DNA of 12,264 nucleotides from Candidatus Levyibacteriota bacterium. Its GTDB lineage: Bacteria; Patescibacteriota; Microgenomatia; Levybacterales; UBA12049. The stretch is from assembly GCA_003173995.1 (NCBI GenBank), contig PRDT01000024.1:1-12264 (forward strand), written 5' to 3'. The position numbers and the translations under genes are program-made. The notes beneath the pieces are model-generated. The model was not told where the DNA came from. It made no database searches and saw only the letters and a list, made by a program, of their open reading frames with translations. Below are positions 5,891 to 12,264 of this stretch, piece by piece (the stretch's first letter is position 1; every line of letters starts with the position of its first letter).

Positions 5891-6881
5891 ATTCTTGTAC
5901 AAACATCTCCCCATATATTCCAGCGTCCACGACTCCCACCCCTACTCTTCTGAAATTAGGAGACAAAATATTTTCTCTATGTCCTTTACTGTTCATTAAC
6001 CCTTGCATAGCTAGTTGCTCATTTGCTGAAAAGGCTAAATTCTCTCCAGCATATTGAAAGACAATATCTCGTGCACTCATTCTGTCAAATGGTGATAATC
6101 CTTCTGGGGTATAGTGTGAAAAATACCCGTGAGCAAGCATATACTTTGCATAATCTCTTGCCAACCCTTGCAGCTTTGGATCAAGAGAAAGTGGAGATAT
6201 TCCTTTCTGGGCACGCTCTGCATTGACATCATCAAACATCCTTTTTTCTGAAACTGTATCGACTGGTCCTTTCTCCTGGGTGAAATCAAGGGCTAGGGTT
6301 GCATTGCCTGAGGGCTCAACAGTGAGAAAATTGAGAGTATCATTTGCTGCGCCACCAAAAATTGCACTCAATTCATTCTCAACAATTTGCGATCTGGCAA
6401 GAAGAAAAGAGCCAGTCTTAGATGAAGATACCGCACTTTTCAAAGCAGGAGAGACAGGCAGTCCTGTCATAACAGTGAGAAGAAACATGAGCAAAACGAC
6501 TCCAGAAAGAAGTCCCGGAAATATACCTATAAAATTATTCAATCTTCCTGGAATAGTATGATTTTGATATAAGTTTTTATTCGCCTCTTTTATGATTTTT
6601 CTCAAAGAAATATGTAACACTATTTCAACTGCAAATGCTATTATGAAAAAGCCAATTGCATCTGCATACCCTTTTGAGATATGAAGAGTGTGTACTAACA
6701 CCCAACTACTAAAAACATACAATTTCAGTCCTGCAACAAATGAAATAACAAATTTTAATAAATCAAAAAATGCCACAACTCCGCCAAGCGCATACCCTTC
6801 TACAGCATAGAAAAGTAAGACAGTAATGACTGCTATATCAATCCAATTGAGACTTGATAAAAGTGATAAAATGTCTTGCAT
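5880..6881 (-). CDS. CvpA-like membrane domain fused to a CAP (SCP/YkwD-like) domain
   Basis: With the ATG at 6881 the product has 333 residues. The N-terminal half is CvpA-like: NWIDIAVITVLLFYAVEGYALGG begins the first of about four hydrophobic segments (roughly 13-30, 34-58, 73-95 and 118-142). A linker (about 145-212) leads to a complete CAP domain (about 214-333) with FDDVNAERAQKGISPL, the conserved His256 in YFSH, AGENLA with Glu280, and GHRENILSPNFRRVGVGV with His301 and Glu303. Bacterial CAP domains of the YkwD type are usually extracytoplasmic and associated with the cell envelope. Their biochemical activity is mostly unknown. In-frame ATGs at 6917 and 6944 are possible, but the latter would overlap the divergent PBP start. 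I chose 6881 because CvpA proteins begin just before the first membrane segment. A TAGACT 4 bases upstream is only a weak -10 candidate. Neighbours suggest a role in wall growth. Confidence 0.88.
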   Translation of the reverse strand: MQDILSLLSSLNWIDIAVITVLLFYAVEGYALGGVVAFFDLLKFVISFVAGLKLYVFSSWVLVHTLHISKGYADAIGFFIIAFAVEIVLHISLRKIIKEANKNLYQNHTIPGRLNNFIGIFPGLLSGVVLLMFLLTVMTGLPVSPALKSAVSSSKTGSFLLARSQIVENELSAIFGGAANDTLNFLTVEPSGNATLALDFTQEKGPVDTVSEKRMFDDVNAERAQKGISPLSLDPKLQGLARDYAKYMLAHGYFSHYTPEGLSPFDRMSARDIVFQYAGENLAFSANEQLAMQGLMNSKGHRENILSPNFRRVGVGVVDAGIYGEMFVQEFTD

Positions 6882-6896
6882 TGATAGTCTAACGCC

Positions 6897-6925
6897 TTGT
6901 TTGGGACTTCCTCTCATGGTATGAT
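6897..6925 (+). promoter_or_regulatory. Promoter of the first PBP gene, predicting a leaderless mRNA
   Basis: TTGTTT (6897-6902), a 17-base spacer and TATGAT (6920-6925) are followed after 6 bases by GTG at 6932, so +1 is predicted on the start codon itself. The promoter lies within or against the 5' end of the divergent CvpA-CAP gene, so the two may compete or be co-regulated. Confidence 0.6.
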
Positions 6926-6931
6926 TGATAC

Positions 6932-9100
6932 GTGAAAAAGGCAAGTGGTAAGATCCCCGAACATGAATTCGTATTGAAGTATTGGAAGATACTTATCCCT
7001 GTTGCACTTATAGCTGGTCTTCTCTATTTTTTTGTTTTTAGGGACCTTCCTTCTCCTACTAAATTAGCAAGCAGATCCCTTCCTCAGTCAACACAAATTT
7101 ATGATCGAAATGACACGCTTCTTTATACAATTTACTCTTCTCGCAATCAAACATTTGTACCACTTAGCGATATTCCGCTCAATGTACAAAAAGCAACAAT
7201 TGCGATTGAAGATAAGGATTTTTATCGACACGGTGCTATTGATTTTCGTGGTATTTTTAGATCTCTTTATGTCATTGTCTTTCATAAAGAAATTCAAGGG
7301 GGTTCAACCCTTACCCAGCAGTTAGTGAAAAATGGCCTTCTTACCTCAGAAAGGACTGTTGTCAGAAAGGTGCGAGAAATTGTTCTGTCCTTTGCAACCG
7401 AGCTTATCTATCCGAAGAATCAAATTCTTGAAATGTATCTCAATCAGATTCCTTACGGCGGAACAGCCTATGGTATTGAAGCCGCATCCGAAACCTATTT
7501 TGGCAAGCATGCAAAAGATTTGGACTTAGCAGAAAGTACACTTCTCGCTGGTCTTCCTGAGGCCCCAAGTGTTTTTTCTCCCTTTGGCTCACATCCTGAA
7601 TCAGCAAAAAATAGACAGCTCGATGTTCTGAATGCTATGCAGCAACAAGGCTACATTAGTAAAGCGCAAGAAGAGCAAGCAGCGAAAGAGCCACTCAATT
7701 ATGCAAAGGTTTCAAATACCATAAAGGCTCCTCATTTTGTGCTGTATGTTAAAGACTTGCTTATTAAAAAGTATGGAGAGCAAACAGTTGAACAAGGTGG
7801 TCTCAGAGTAAAAACATCACTAGATTTGCCAACACAAGAGATGGCTGAGGCATCTGTCTCTGCTGAGATAGCAAAGGTTGTCCCCTATCATGTTACCAAT
7901 GGGGCTGCTGTTATTACCACTCCAGGAAGTGGAGAGATACTTGCAATGGTTGGAAGCCGAAATTATTTTGATACTGATATTGATGGGAATGTGAATGTGA
8001 CGCTTGCTCTTCGTCAACCTGGCTCATCCATTAAACCTATTAATTATGCTGATGGGCTTATTCATGGCTACACAGCAGCAACAGCATTTATTGACGAGCC
8101 GACCTGCTTCCCCAATCCAACAGGAGCTCCCTATTGTCCAGTTAATTACGATGGGAAATTTCATGGTATTGTCCAGATGCGCTACGCTCTTGGAAATTCT
8201 TTTAATATTCCAGCAGTCAAAATGTTGAAAGTAAATGGGGTCGATTCGATGATACAACTTGCTCATTCTATGGGTATTACTACATTTGGCTCCGCTGATA
8301 GATATGGTCTTTCACTCACTCTTGGAGGAGGAGAAGTAACCATGCTTGATATGGCAACAGCCTATGGAACTTTTGCAAATGGCGGATACAAAATGGACTT
8401 ACAACCAATTCTTGAGGTGCAGGATGCGAAAGGCAATATTTTAGAAAAACATGAACCAGCAAGTAGTCCTATTTTTGGTCAAAAAGTATTACCAGAAGGT
8501 GTCTCTTATATTATTTCAGATATTTTAGCTGATAATGGCGCCAGATTGACTGAATTTGGCCCTGCTTCAGAGCTCTATATCCCAGGCCAATATGTACCAG
8601 TTAAGACCGGAACCACTAATGATTTTCGTGATAACTGGACTATTGGCTACACAACTGATTATGTTGTTACGGTCTGGGTCGGAAATAATGACAATACACC
8701 TATGAGCAATATTGCGTCAGGCATCACGGGTGCTGCTCCTATTTGGCATGATTTGATGTCAACACTTTTAAAGACGAAGTCATCAAAAGGCATAAATAGA
8801 CCAGCAAATATTGTTTCAAGAAAAATCTGTTCCACAACAGGTCTTCTCCCCCAACCTGATGGATCAGGTTGTCCAACACGATTTGAATACTTCATTAGTG
8901 GTACTGAGCCAAAGCAATTTGAGACATCTCTTGCACAAAAAGTCTGGACTGATAAATCAACTCAACAGCCAGGTAAACCAGGGCAAACAGACAACCTTGA
9001 ATTAAAAGATCAGTCACTCTATAAAGACCCAACAGGAGACAGCTATTGTCTTACCTGTCCTGCTCCATCTGTGAGTCCAAGCCCTTCAGTATTGCCTTAA
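6932..9100 (+). CDS. Bifunctional class A penicillin-binding protein, copy 1
   Basis: Polymerises and cross-links peptidoglycan outside the membrane. The 722-residue protein has a short cytoplasmic start and one membrane anchor (about 18-36). The GT51 glycosyltransferase domain (about 75-250) has intact motifs: EDKDFYRHG with catalytic Glu93, GGSTLTQQ (123-130), RKVRE with Glu149, and ILEMYLNQIPYGG. The transpeptidase domain (about 310-610) has SSIK with nucleophile Ser365 and Lys368, SFN (423-425) and KTG (558-560). Extra cysteine pairs (392/402, 633/647, 706/709) could form disulfides in the exported part. The tail is Pro/Ser-rich (APSVSPSPSV). The start is GTG at 6932, chosen because a promoter places +1 there and it leaves a normal anchor. 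It lies 65 bases before a second, similar PBP gene and is divergent from the CvpA-CAP gene. Confidence 0.96.
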   Translation: MKKASGKIPEHEFVLKYWKILIPVALIAGLLYFFVFRDLPSPTKLASRSLPQSTQIYDRNDTLLYTIYSSRNQTFVPLSDIPLNVQKATIAIEDKDFYRHGAIDFRGIFRSLYVIVFHKEIQGGSTLTQQLVKNGLLTSERTVVRKVREIVLSFATELIYPKNQILEMYLNQIPYGGTAYGIEAASETYFGKHAKDLDLAESTLLAGLPEAPSVFSPFGSHPESAKNRQLDVLNAMQQQGYISKAQEEQAAKEPLNYAKVSNTIKAPHFVLYVKDLLIKKYGEQTVEQGGLRVKTSLDLPTQEMAEASVSAEIAKVVPYHVTNGAAVITTPGSGEILAMVGSRNYFDTDIDGNVNVTLALRQPGSSIKPINYADGLIHGYTAATAFIDEPTCFPNPTGAPYCPVNYDGKFHGIVQMRYALGNSFNIPAVKMLKVNGVDSMIQLAHSMGITTFGSADRYGLSLTLGGGEVTMLDMATAYGTFANGGYKMDLQPILEVQDAKGNILEKHEPASSPIFGQKVLPEGVSYIISDILADNGARLTEFGPASELYIPGQYVPVKTGTTNDFRDNWTIGYTTDYVVTVWVGNNDNTPMSNIASGITGAAPIWHDLMSTLLKTKSSKGINRPANIVSRKICSTTGLLPQPDGSGCPTRFEYFISGTEPKQFETSLAQKVWTDKSTQQPGKPGQTDNLELKDQSLYKDPTGDSYCLTCPAPSVSPSPSVLP

Positions 9101-9109
9101 TTTTGCCCC

Positions 9110-9138
9110 TTTTCGGAAAAGACAAGCTTTCGTATAAT
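9110..9138 (+). promoter_or_regulatory. Possible promoter of the second PBP gene
   Basis: A perfect TATAAT (9133-9138) lies in the 65-base gap between the two PBP genes. The -35 region at 17 bases (TTTTCG) is poor. Predicted start near 9145 would give a leader of about 20 bases without a clear Shine-Dalgarno. Read-through from the first PBP is an alternative. Confidence 0.35.
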
Positions 9139-9165
9139 TGGACTGCCTGTCTCCTACTCCGAGAT

Positions 9166-11334
9166 ATGCAAACAGTTCATTCCTTTGTACTATTTATTGT
9201 TCAGGGACTCATCGTCATAGGTGATGTTACTCTTTTTCTCTTTCTGACTATTACCAAACCTTTCGTGAAGTTAGGAAAAGGCCTTGGATACGGCCTAACT
9301 CGTATCCATTTTCCAAAAAGCAAACCCCGCAAAAAATCCAAAACCATTGTCAGTTTTCGTGCTTCTATAGGTTTTAAAATGAAATACTTTTTCTTAGGAA
9401 TTATTTTTTCTTTATGTTTTATTTTTCTTCCAGCACTTGGATATGTTATTTATAAGAATCTTCCTGATCCAACCGTACTATCAACACAACAAGTCCCACA
9501 GACTACCAAAATTTACGATCGTAATCATACCCTTCTCTACCAACTTTACGCCAATCAAAATCGAACACTCGTGAAGTTAAAAGATATTCCACTGAGTCTT
9601 CAACAAGCAACTATTGCTATTGAAGATAAAAATTTTTATAAAAATCCTGGATTTGATGTGACTGCAATTGCAAGAGCACTCATTACTGATATTAAAGGGC
9701 ATTCTTTTCAAGGAGGTTCAACCATTACTCAACAGCTGATGAAATCTTCTCTTCTTACCTCTCAACAAACAGTTTCTCGAAAGTTAGAAGAAGTCGCACT
9801 TTCATTCTGGGCTGAAAGAATTTATTCCAAGAAGCAAATTCTTGAAATGTATTTCAACCAAGTCCCCTATGGTGGCACTGCCTGGGGTATTGAAGCAGCA
9901 TCCCAAACGTATTTTGGCAAAGATGTCAAAGACCTCGACTTAGCAGAGTGCGCATTCTTAGCAGGCATGCCACAGGCTCCTTCACTCTATTCCCCATATA
10001 GTAGTACCTCTGATTTGTGGAAGAAAAGACAAAAAGAAGTGCTTTCACGCATGCAAGAATTAGGTTATATTTCAAAAGATCAGGAATCTTCAGCAAATAG
10101 TGAAGACTTACATTTCCTCTCTCCTCGGACTCCTATCCTTGCCCCTCATTTTGTCATGTATATCAAAGATCTTCTTCTTCAAAAATATGGCCTCCCTATG
10201 GTTGAAAAGGGAGGACTGAATGTTGTTACTTCTCTTGATTTGCCAACCCAAGAAATGGCCGAAAGAATTGTGGCAGATGAAATTGGCAAAGATGGTTACT
10301 TAGATATATCTAATGGAGCCTCTCTTATTACCAATCCACTCAATGGTGATATTCTCGCCATGGTCGGCAGTCGAAATTATTTTGATCCGGTTATTGATGG
10401 CAATGTTAATCTTACTGATTCGCTTCGACAACCCGGATCCTCTATTAAAGTCGTGACCTATGCAGCAGCACTTTCCAATGGATACACCGCAGCCACAATG
10501 CTTGATGATAGTCCTGTCAGCTACACATCTGCCTGGGGTAGTGTGTATGCACCCGTTAATTATGATGGCAGGTTTCATGGAAGAGTTACACTCAGAACAG
10601 CGCTTGCCAATTCCTTGAATATTCCAGCAGTAAAGACTCTTGATAGTGTCGGCATACCAACCTTTGTTTCTTTGGGGCGCCAAATGGGAATTAGTCATCT
10701 ACAAAGTCCCGACCATTATGGTCTTTCTGTTACGTTAGGAAGTGCTGACGTAACCATGCTTGATATGGCCACTGCCTATGGAACGCTCGCAAATGGTGGC
10801 AAACGAATTGATTTGGATCCAATCCTTGAAGTAACTGATGGCAAAGGGGCAGTCCTCGAACAAAAAACAACTCCACTTGCAGCTCCAGTTCTCTCTTCTG
10901 GGGTCAGCTATATTCTTTCTAATATTTTGTCTGACAACAAGGCTCGTGAAATGGAATTTGGGCCAAATTCTCCCCTTGTTATTCCTGGACACACTGTATC
11001 GGTAAAGACCGGAACAACAGATAATAAAAGAGACAACTGGACGTTTGGGTATACCAATGACAAATTAGTAGCTGTCTGGGTGGGAAATAATGACAATAGC
11101 CCGATGAGCCAAAATTTGGCATCAGGTATTACGGGTGCAGCGCCTATTTGGCATAATATTATGGTTAATTTGTTACAAAACAAGCCGGATAGTCCACCTT
11201 TTATTCCAGGAGATATCATAGCCAGAAGTTGCTCAGGAAGACAAGAATATTTTGTCAAAGGAACAGAAAATACACTGAATTGTAGCTATGTTACCCCTCT
11301 CCCCAGTCCAAGCGTCGTACTTGCGAAACCTTAG
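9166..11334 (+). CDS. Bifunctional class A penicillin-binding protein, copy 2
   Basis: Paralogue of the preceding PBP, collinear from the IYDRN motif onward. With ATG at 9166 it also has 722 residues, but the architecture differs: a hydrophobic segment at about 6-30, a basic loop (KSKPRKKSK, 51-59), then a second membrane segment (about 73-96). Copy 1 has only one. An open frame continues upstream to 9046 but would overlap copy 1, so 9166 is preferred. ATG 9379 just before the second segment is another option. GT51 motifs are EDKNFYKNPG with Glu153, GGSTITQQ (183-190), RKLEE and ILEMYFNQVPYGG. The conserved histidine of the first motif is Asn160. Transpeptidase motifs are intact: SSIK (Ser425, Lys428), SLN (483-485) and KTG (614-616). 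The C-terminal tail is shorter, ending in a Pro/Ser stretch. Its stop overlaps the convergent rpe stop by 4 bases. Confidence 0.95.
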   Translation: MQTVHSFVLFIVQGLIVIGDVTLFLFLTITKPFVKLGKGLGYGLTRIHFPKSKPRKKSKTIVSFRASIGFKMKYFFLGIIFSLCFIFLPALGYVIYKNLPDPTVLSTQQVPQTTKIYDRNHTLLYQLYANQNRTLVKLKDIPLSLQQATIAIEDKNFYKNPGFDVTAIARALITDIKGHSFQGGSTITQQLMKSSLLTSQQTVSRKLEEVALSFWAERIYSKKQILEMYFNQVPYGGTAWGIEAASQTYFGKDVKDLDLAECAFLAGMPQAPSLYSPYSSTSDLWKKRQKEVLSRMQELGYISKDQESSANSEDLHFLSPRTPILAPHFVMYIKDLLLQKYGLPMVEKGGLNVVTSLDLPTQEMAERIVADEIGKDGYLDISNGASLITNPLNGDILAMVGSRNYFDPVIDGNVNLTDSLRQPGSSIKVVTYAAALSNGYTAATMLDDSPVSYTSAWGSVYAPVNYDGRFHGRVTLRTALANSLNIPAVKTLDSVGIPTFVSLGRQMGISHLQSPDHYGLSVTLGSADVTMLDMATAYGTLANGGKRIDLDPILEVTDGKGAVLEQKTTPLAAPVLSSGVSYILSNILSDNKAREMEFGPNSPLVIPGHTVSVKTGTTDNKRDNWTFGYTNDKLVAVWVGNNDNSPMSQNLASGITGAAPIWHNIMVNLLQNKPDSPPFIPGDIIARSCSGRQEYFVKGTENTLNCSYVTPLPSPSVVLAKP

Positions 11335-11993
11335 AAGATTTTTGCTTTAAGAATATCGTATTGCGTCTTCACGTCTCCTTTATAAATAAAGCCAGTTGTG
11401 ACAAATCGAGTTACACCAGCTTCCTTTGCCAAAAGGATATTCTCATCATTTACTCCTCCATCAATTTCTATCGGAAGAAATGCATCTCTTGCTCGAAGTG
11501 CTTTTACTTTTTCTAGTCTCTCTGGCAGCAAAGTTGCACCTGAGTACCCCGCTTTCTCTCCTGTATAGAATTGCACAACATCCAGATCTTCAAGATTGAT
11601 TGAATCTAAAACAGAAAGACTCGTTGGACCATCTATTCCCAATCCTGCTTCTCCATATAATTGTGCTTCTGCAAGAAATGCGGTAATATCTGGCATTTTT
11701 TCTACCTGTCCAATAAAGCGAACAAACCCATTTTCTGCAAAAGGTTTTATATATTGGATTGGATTATCAGTCATAAAATGTGCCTCAAGGATCACTCTTC
11801 CTGCATACCTTTTAAAAGGAGTTGGATCAAGACACACCTCGTCAGGAACAAATTTCCCATCAGTAATATCAATGTGAATGCTTTCTGCAAATGGCAAGAC
11901 TACTTCAATTCTTTTTTCTATGTCTTCCCAATTCTTCAGTGTCCCAGGTGCCGGGACAATTTCTAGATGCAGTGGGTTACGGATATCAGCCAT
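11331..11993 (-). CDS. rpe: Ribulose-phosphate 3-epimerase family protein
   Basis: Likely interconverts ribulose 5-phosphate and xylulose 5-phosphate in the non-oxidative pentose phosphate pathway. The 220-residue TIM-barrel protein keeps the four expected metal/catalytic positions: His40 and Asp42 in HIDITDGKFVP, His72 in EAHFM, and Asp178 in EIDGGV. A phosphate-binding end (TRFVTTGFIYKG) is also present. It diverges elsewhere: the usual APSIL start is VPAPGTL, VHVEA becomes GQVEK, and the loop NPGFGGQ is GEKAGYSGA. A related sugar-phosphate epimerase (D-allulose 6-phosphate type) is therefore possible. It lies directly downstream of rpiB, whose last 8 bases it overlaps, which supports the pentose phosphate role. 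Confidence 0.85.
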   Translation of the reverse strand: MADIRNPLHLEIVPAPGTLKNWEDIEKRIEVVLPFAESIHIDITDGKFVPDEVCLDPTPFKRYAGRVILEAHFMTDNPIQYIKPFAENGFVRFIGQVEKMPDITAFLAEAQLYGEAGLGIDGPTSLSVLDSINLEDLDVVQFYTGEKAGYSGATLLPERLEKVKALRARDAFLPIEIDGGVNDENILLAKEAGVTRFVTTGFIYKGDVKTQYDILKAKIF

Positions 11994-12264
11994 GAAGCTC
12001 CCTTTCTATCTCAGCTATTCGTGCAATTCTTCTGGCATGACGATCTTCATTGGCAAATTCTGTCTCAAGCCAAATGATCACAGCCTTCAGAGCCTCTTCA
12101 TCAGTCACAAACCGTGCACCCAAAGACAAGATATTGGCATTGTTATGAATACGAGAAAGACGAATAAGATCGTAGCCATCTTGTGCTAAAGATCCTTTGG
12201 CATCTATTGGCTGCTTGGCAACAACTGGTCCATAAAAAAGCGCACACCTTATGCCTGGATATTT
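11986..12264 (-). CDS. rpiB: Ribose-5-phosphate isomerase B (partial, 5' end outside the window)
   Basis: Interconverts ribose 5-phosphate and ribulose 5-phosphate. The last 92 residues are visible, starting with KYPGIRCALFYGP and ending with EIERELHG before TGA at 11988-11986. The diagnostic RpiB/LacAB signature RIHNNANILSLGAR (residues 38-51 of the visible part) is present, followed by the C-terminal helix region (ALKAVIIWLETEF, HARRIARIAEIE) typical of the family. A stretch between the GIRCAL strand and the signature (about VVAKQPIDAKGSLAQDG) looks longer than in the E. coli enzyme. The N-terminal CDH and CGTG motifs lie beyond the edge. The gene overlaps the start of rpe by 8 bases, so the two consecutive steps are translated together. 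Confidence 0.94.
   Translation of the reverse strand, partial: KYPGIRCALFYGPVVAKQPIDAKGSLAQDGYDLIRLSRIHNNANILSLGARFVTDEEALKAVIIWLETEFANEDRHARRIARIAEIERELHG
11998..12005 (-). promoter_or_regulatory. Ribosome binding site of rpe inside rpiB
   Basis: On the minus strand AAAGGGAG lies 4 bases before the rpe ATG, inside the last codons of rpiB. It is the clearest Shine-Dalgarno in the window and belongs to an operon-internal gene, in contrast to the promoter-proximal genes, which lack one. Confidence 0.55.

Noticed and set aside
9046..9165. Upstream extension of PBP copy 2 from 9046
   Set aside because: It overlaps the end of PBP copy 1 by 55 bases in another frame, and its residues are an out-of-frame reading of that gene's tail and the intergenic gap.
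1..12264. Recoded UGA, CRISPR array, tRNA, IS element or prophage signature
   Set aside because: TGA ends gap and rpiB normally, and no regularly spaced repeats, cloverleaf, transposase or phage protein was seen on either strand.

Overview
The window looks like a stretch of chromosome from an ultra-small, AT-leaning bacterium of the Candidate Phyla Radiation (Patescibacteria), perhaps a Microgenomates-type lineage. This is inferred from gene content and style: a B12-dependent ribonucleotide reductase with NrdR, an archaeal-style cytidylate kinase, a DUF5667 protein, a CvpA-CAP fusion, tandem class A penicillin-binding proteins, a non-oxidative pentose phosphate pair, tight gene packing and several apparently leaderless genes. 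TGA acts as a normal stop (gap and rpiB end in TGA), which argues against the UGA-recoding Gracilibacteria/Absconditabacteria. No rRNA, tRNA, CRISPR, IS element or phage gene is visible.

Layout. Positions 1-80 hold the tail of an unrecognised plus-strand ORF. Positions 112-3125 hold a minus-strand nrdR-nrdJ operon with a near-consensus promoter covered by two NrdR-box-like sites spaced exactly 32 bp apart. Positions 3239-5493 hold a minus-strand cluster of gap (GAPDH), a cytidylate kinase-like gene overlapping it by ATGA, and a secreted DUF5667 protein with its own candidate promoter. Divergent from gap is a small plus-strand gene (5549-5890) for an arginine-rich protein with no lysine. It runs tail to tail into a minus-strand CvpA-CAP membrane protein (5880-6881). 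Divergent from that are two tandem plus-strand class A PBPs (6932-9100 and 9166-11334). The right end (11331-12264) is a minus-strand rpiB-rpe operon, with rpiB cut by the window edge.

How the genes fit together. NrdJ makes deoxynucleotides under NrdR feedback, and the cytidylate kinase-like protein would supply pyrimidine diphosphates. GAPDH, RpiB and Rpe belong to lower glycolysis and the non-oxidative pentose phosphate pathway, which gives ribose phosphate for nucleotides. The two bifunctional PBPs and the CvpA-CAP protein form a cell-envelope block.

Most of the window is housekeeping. The parts most worth a second look are the repeated leaderless promoter geometry, the lysine-free orphan, the CvpA-CAP fusion, the diverged PBP pair (one with an altered glycosyltransferase motif) and the unusual coenzyme-binding residues of GAPDH. 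I do not see a clear new multi-gene defence or mobile system.
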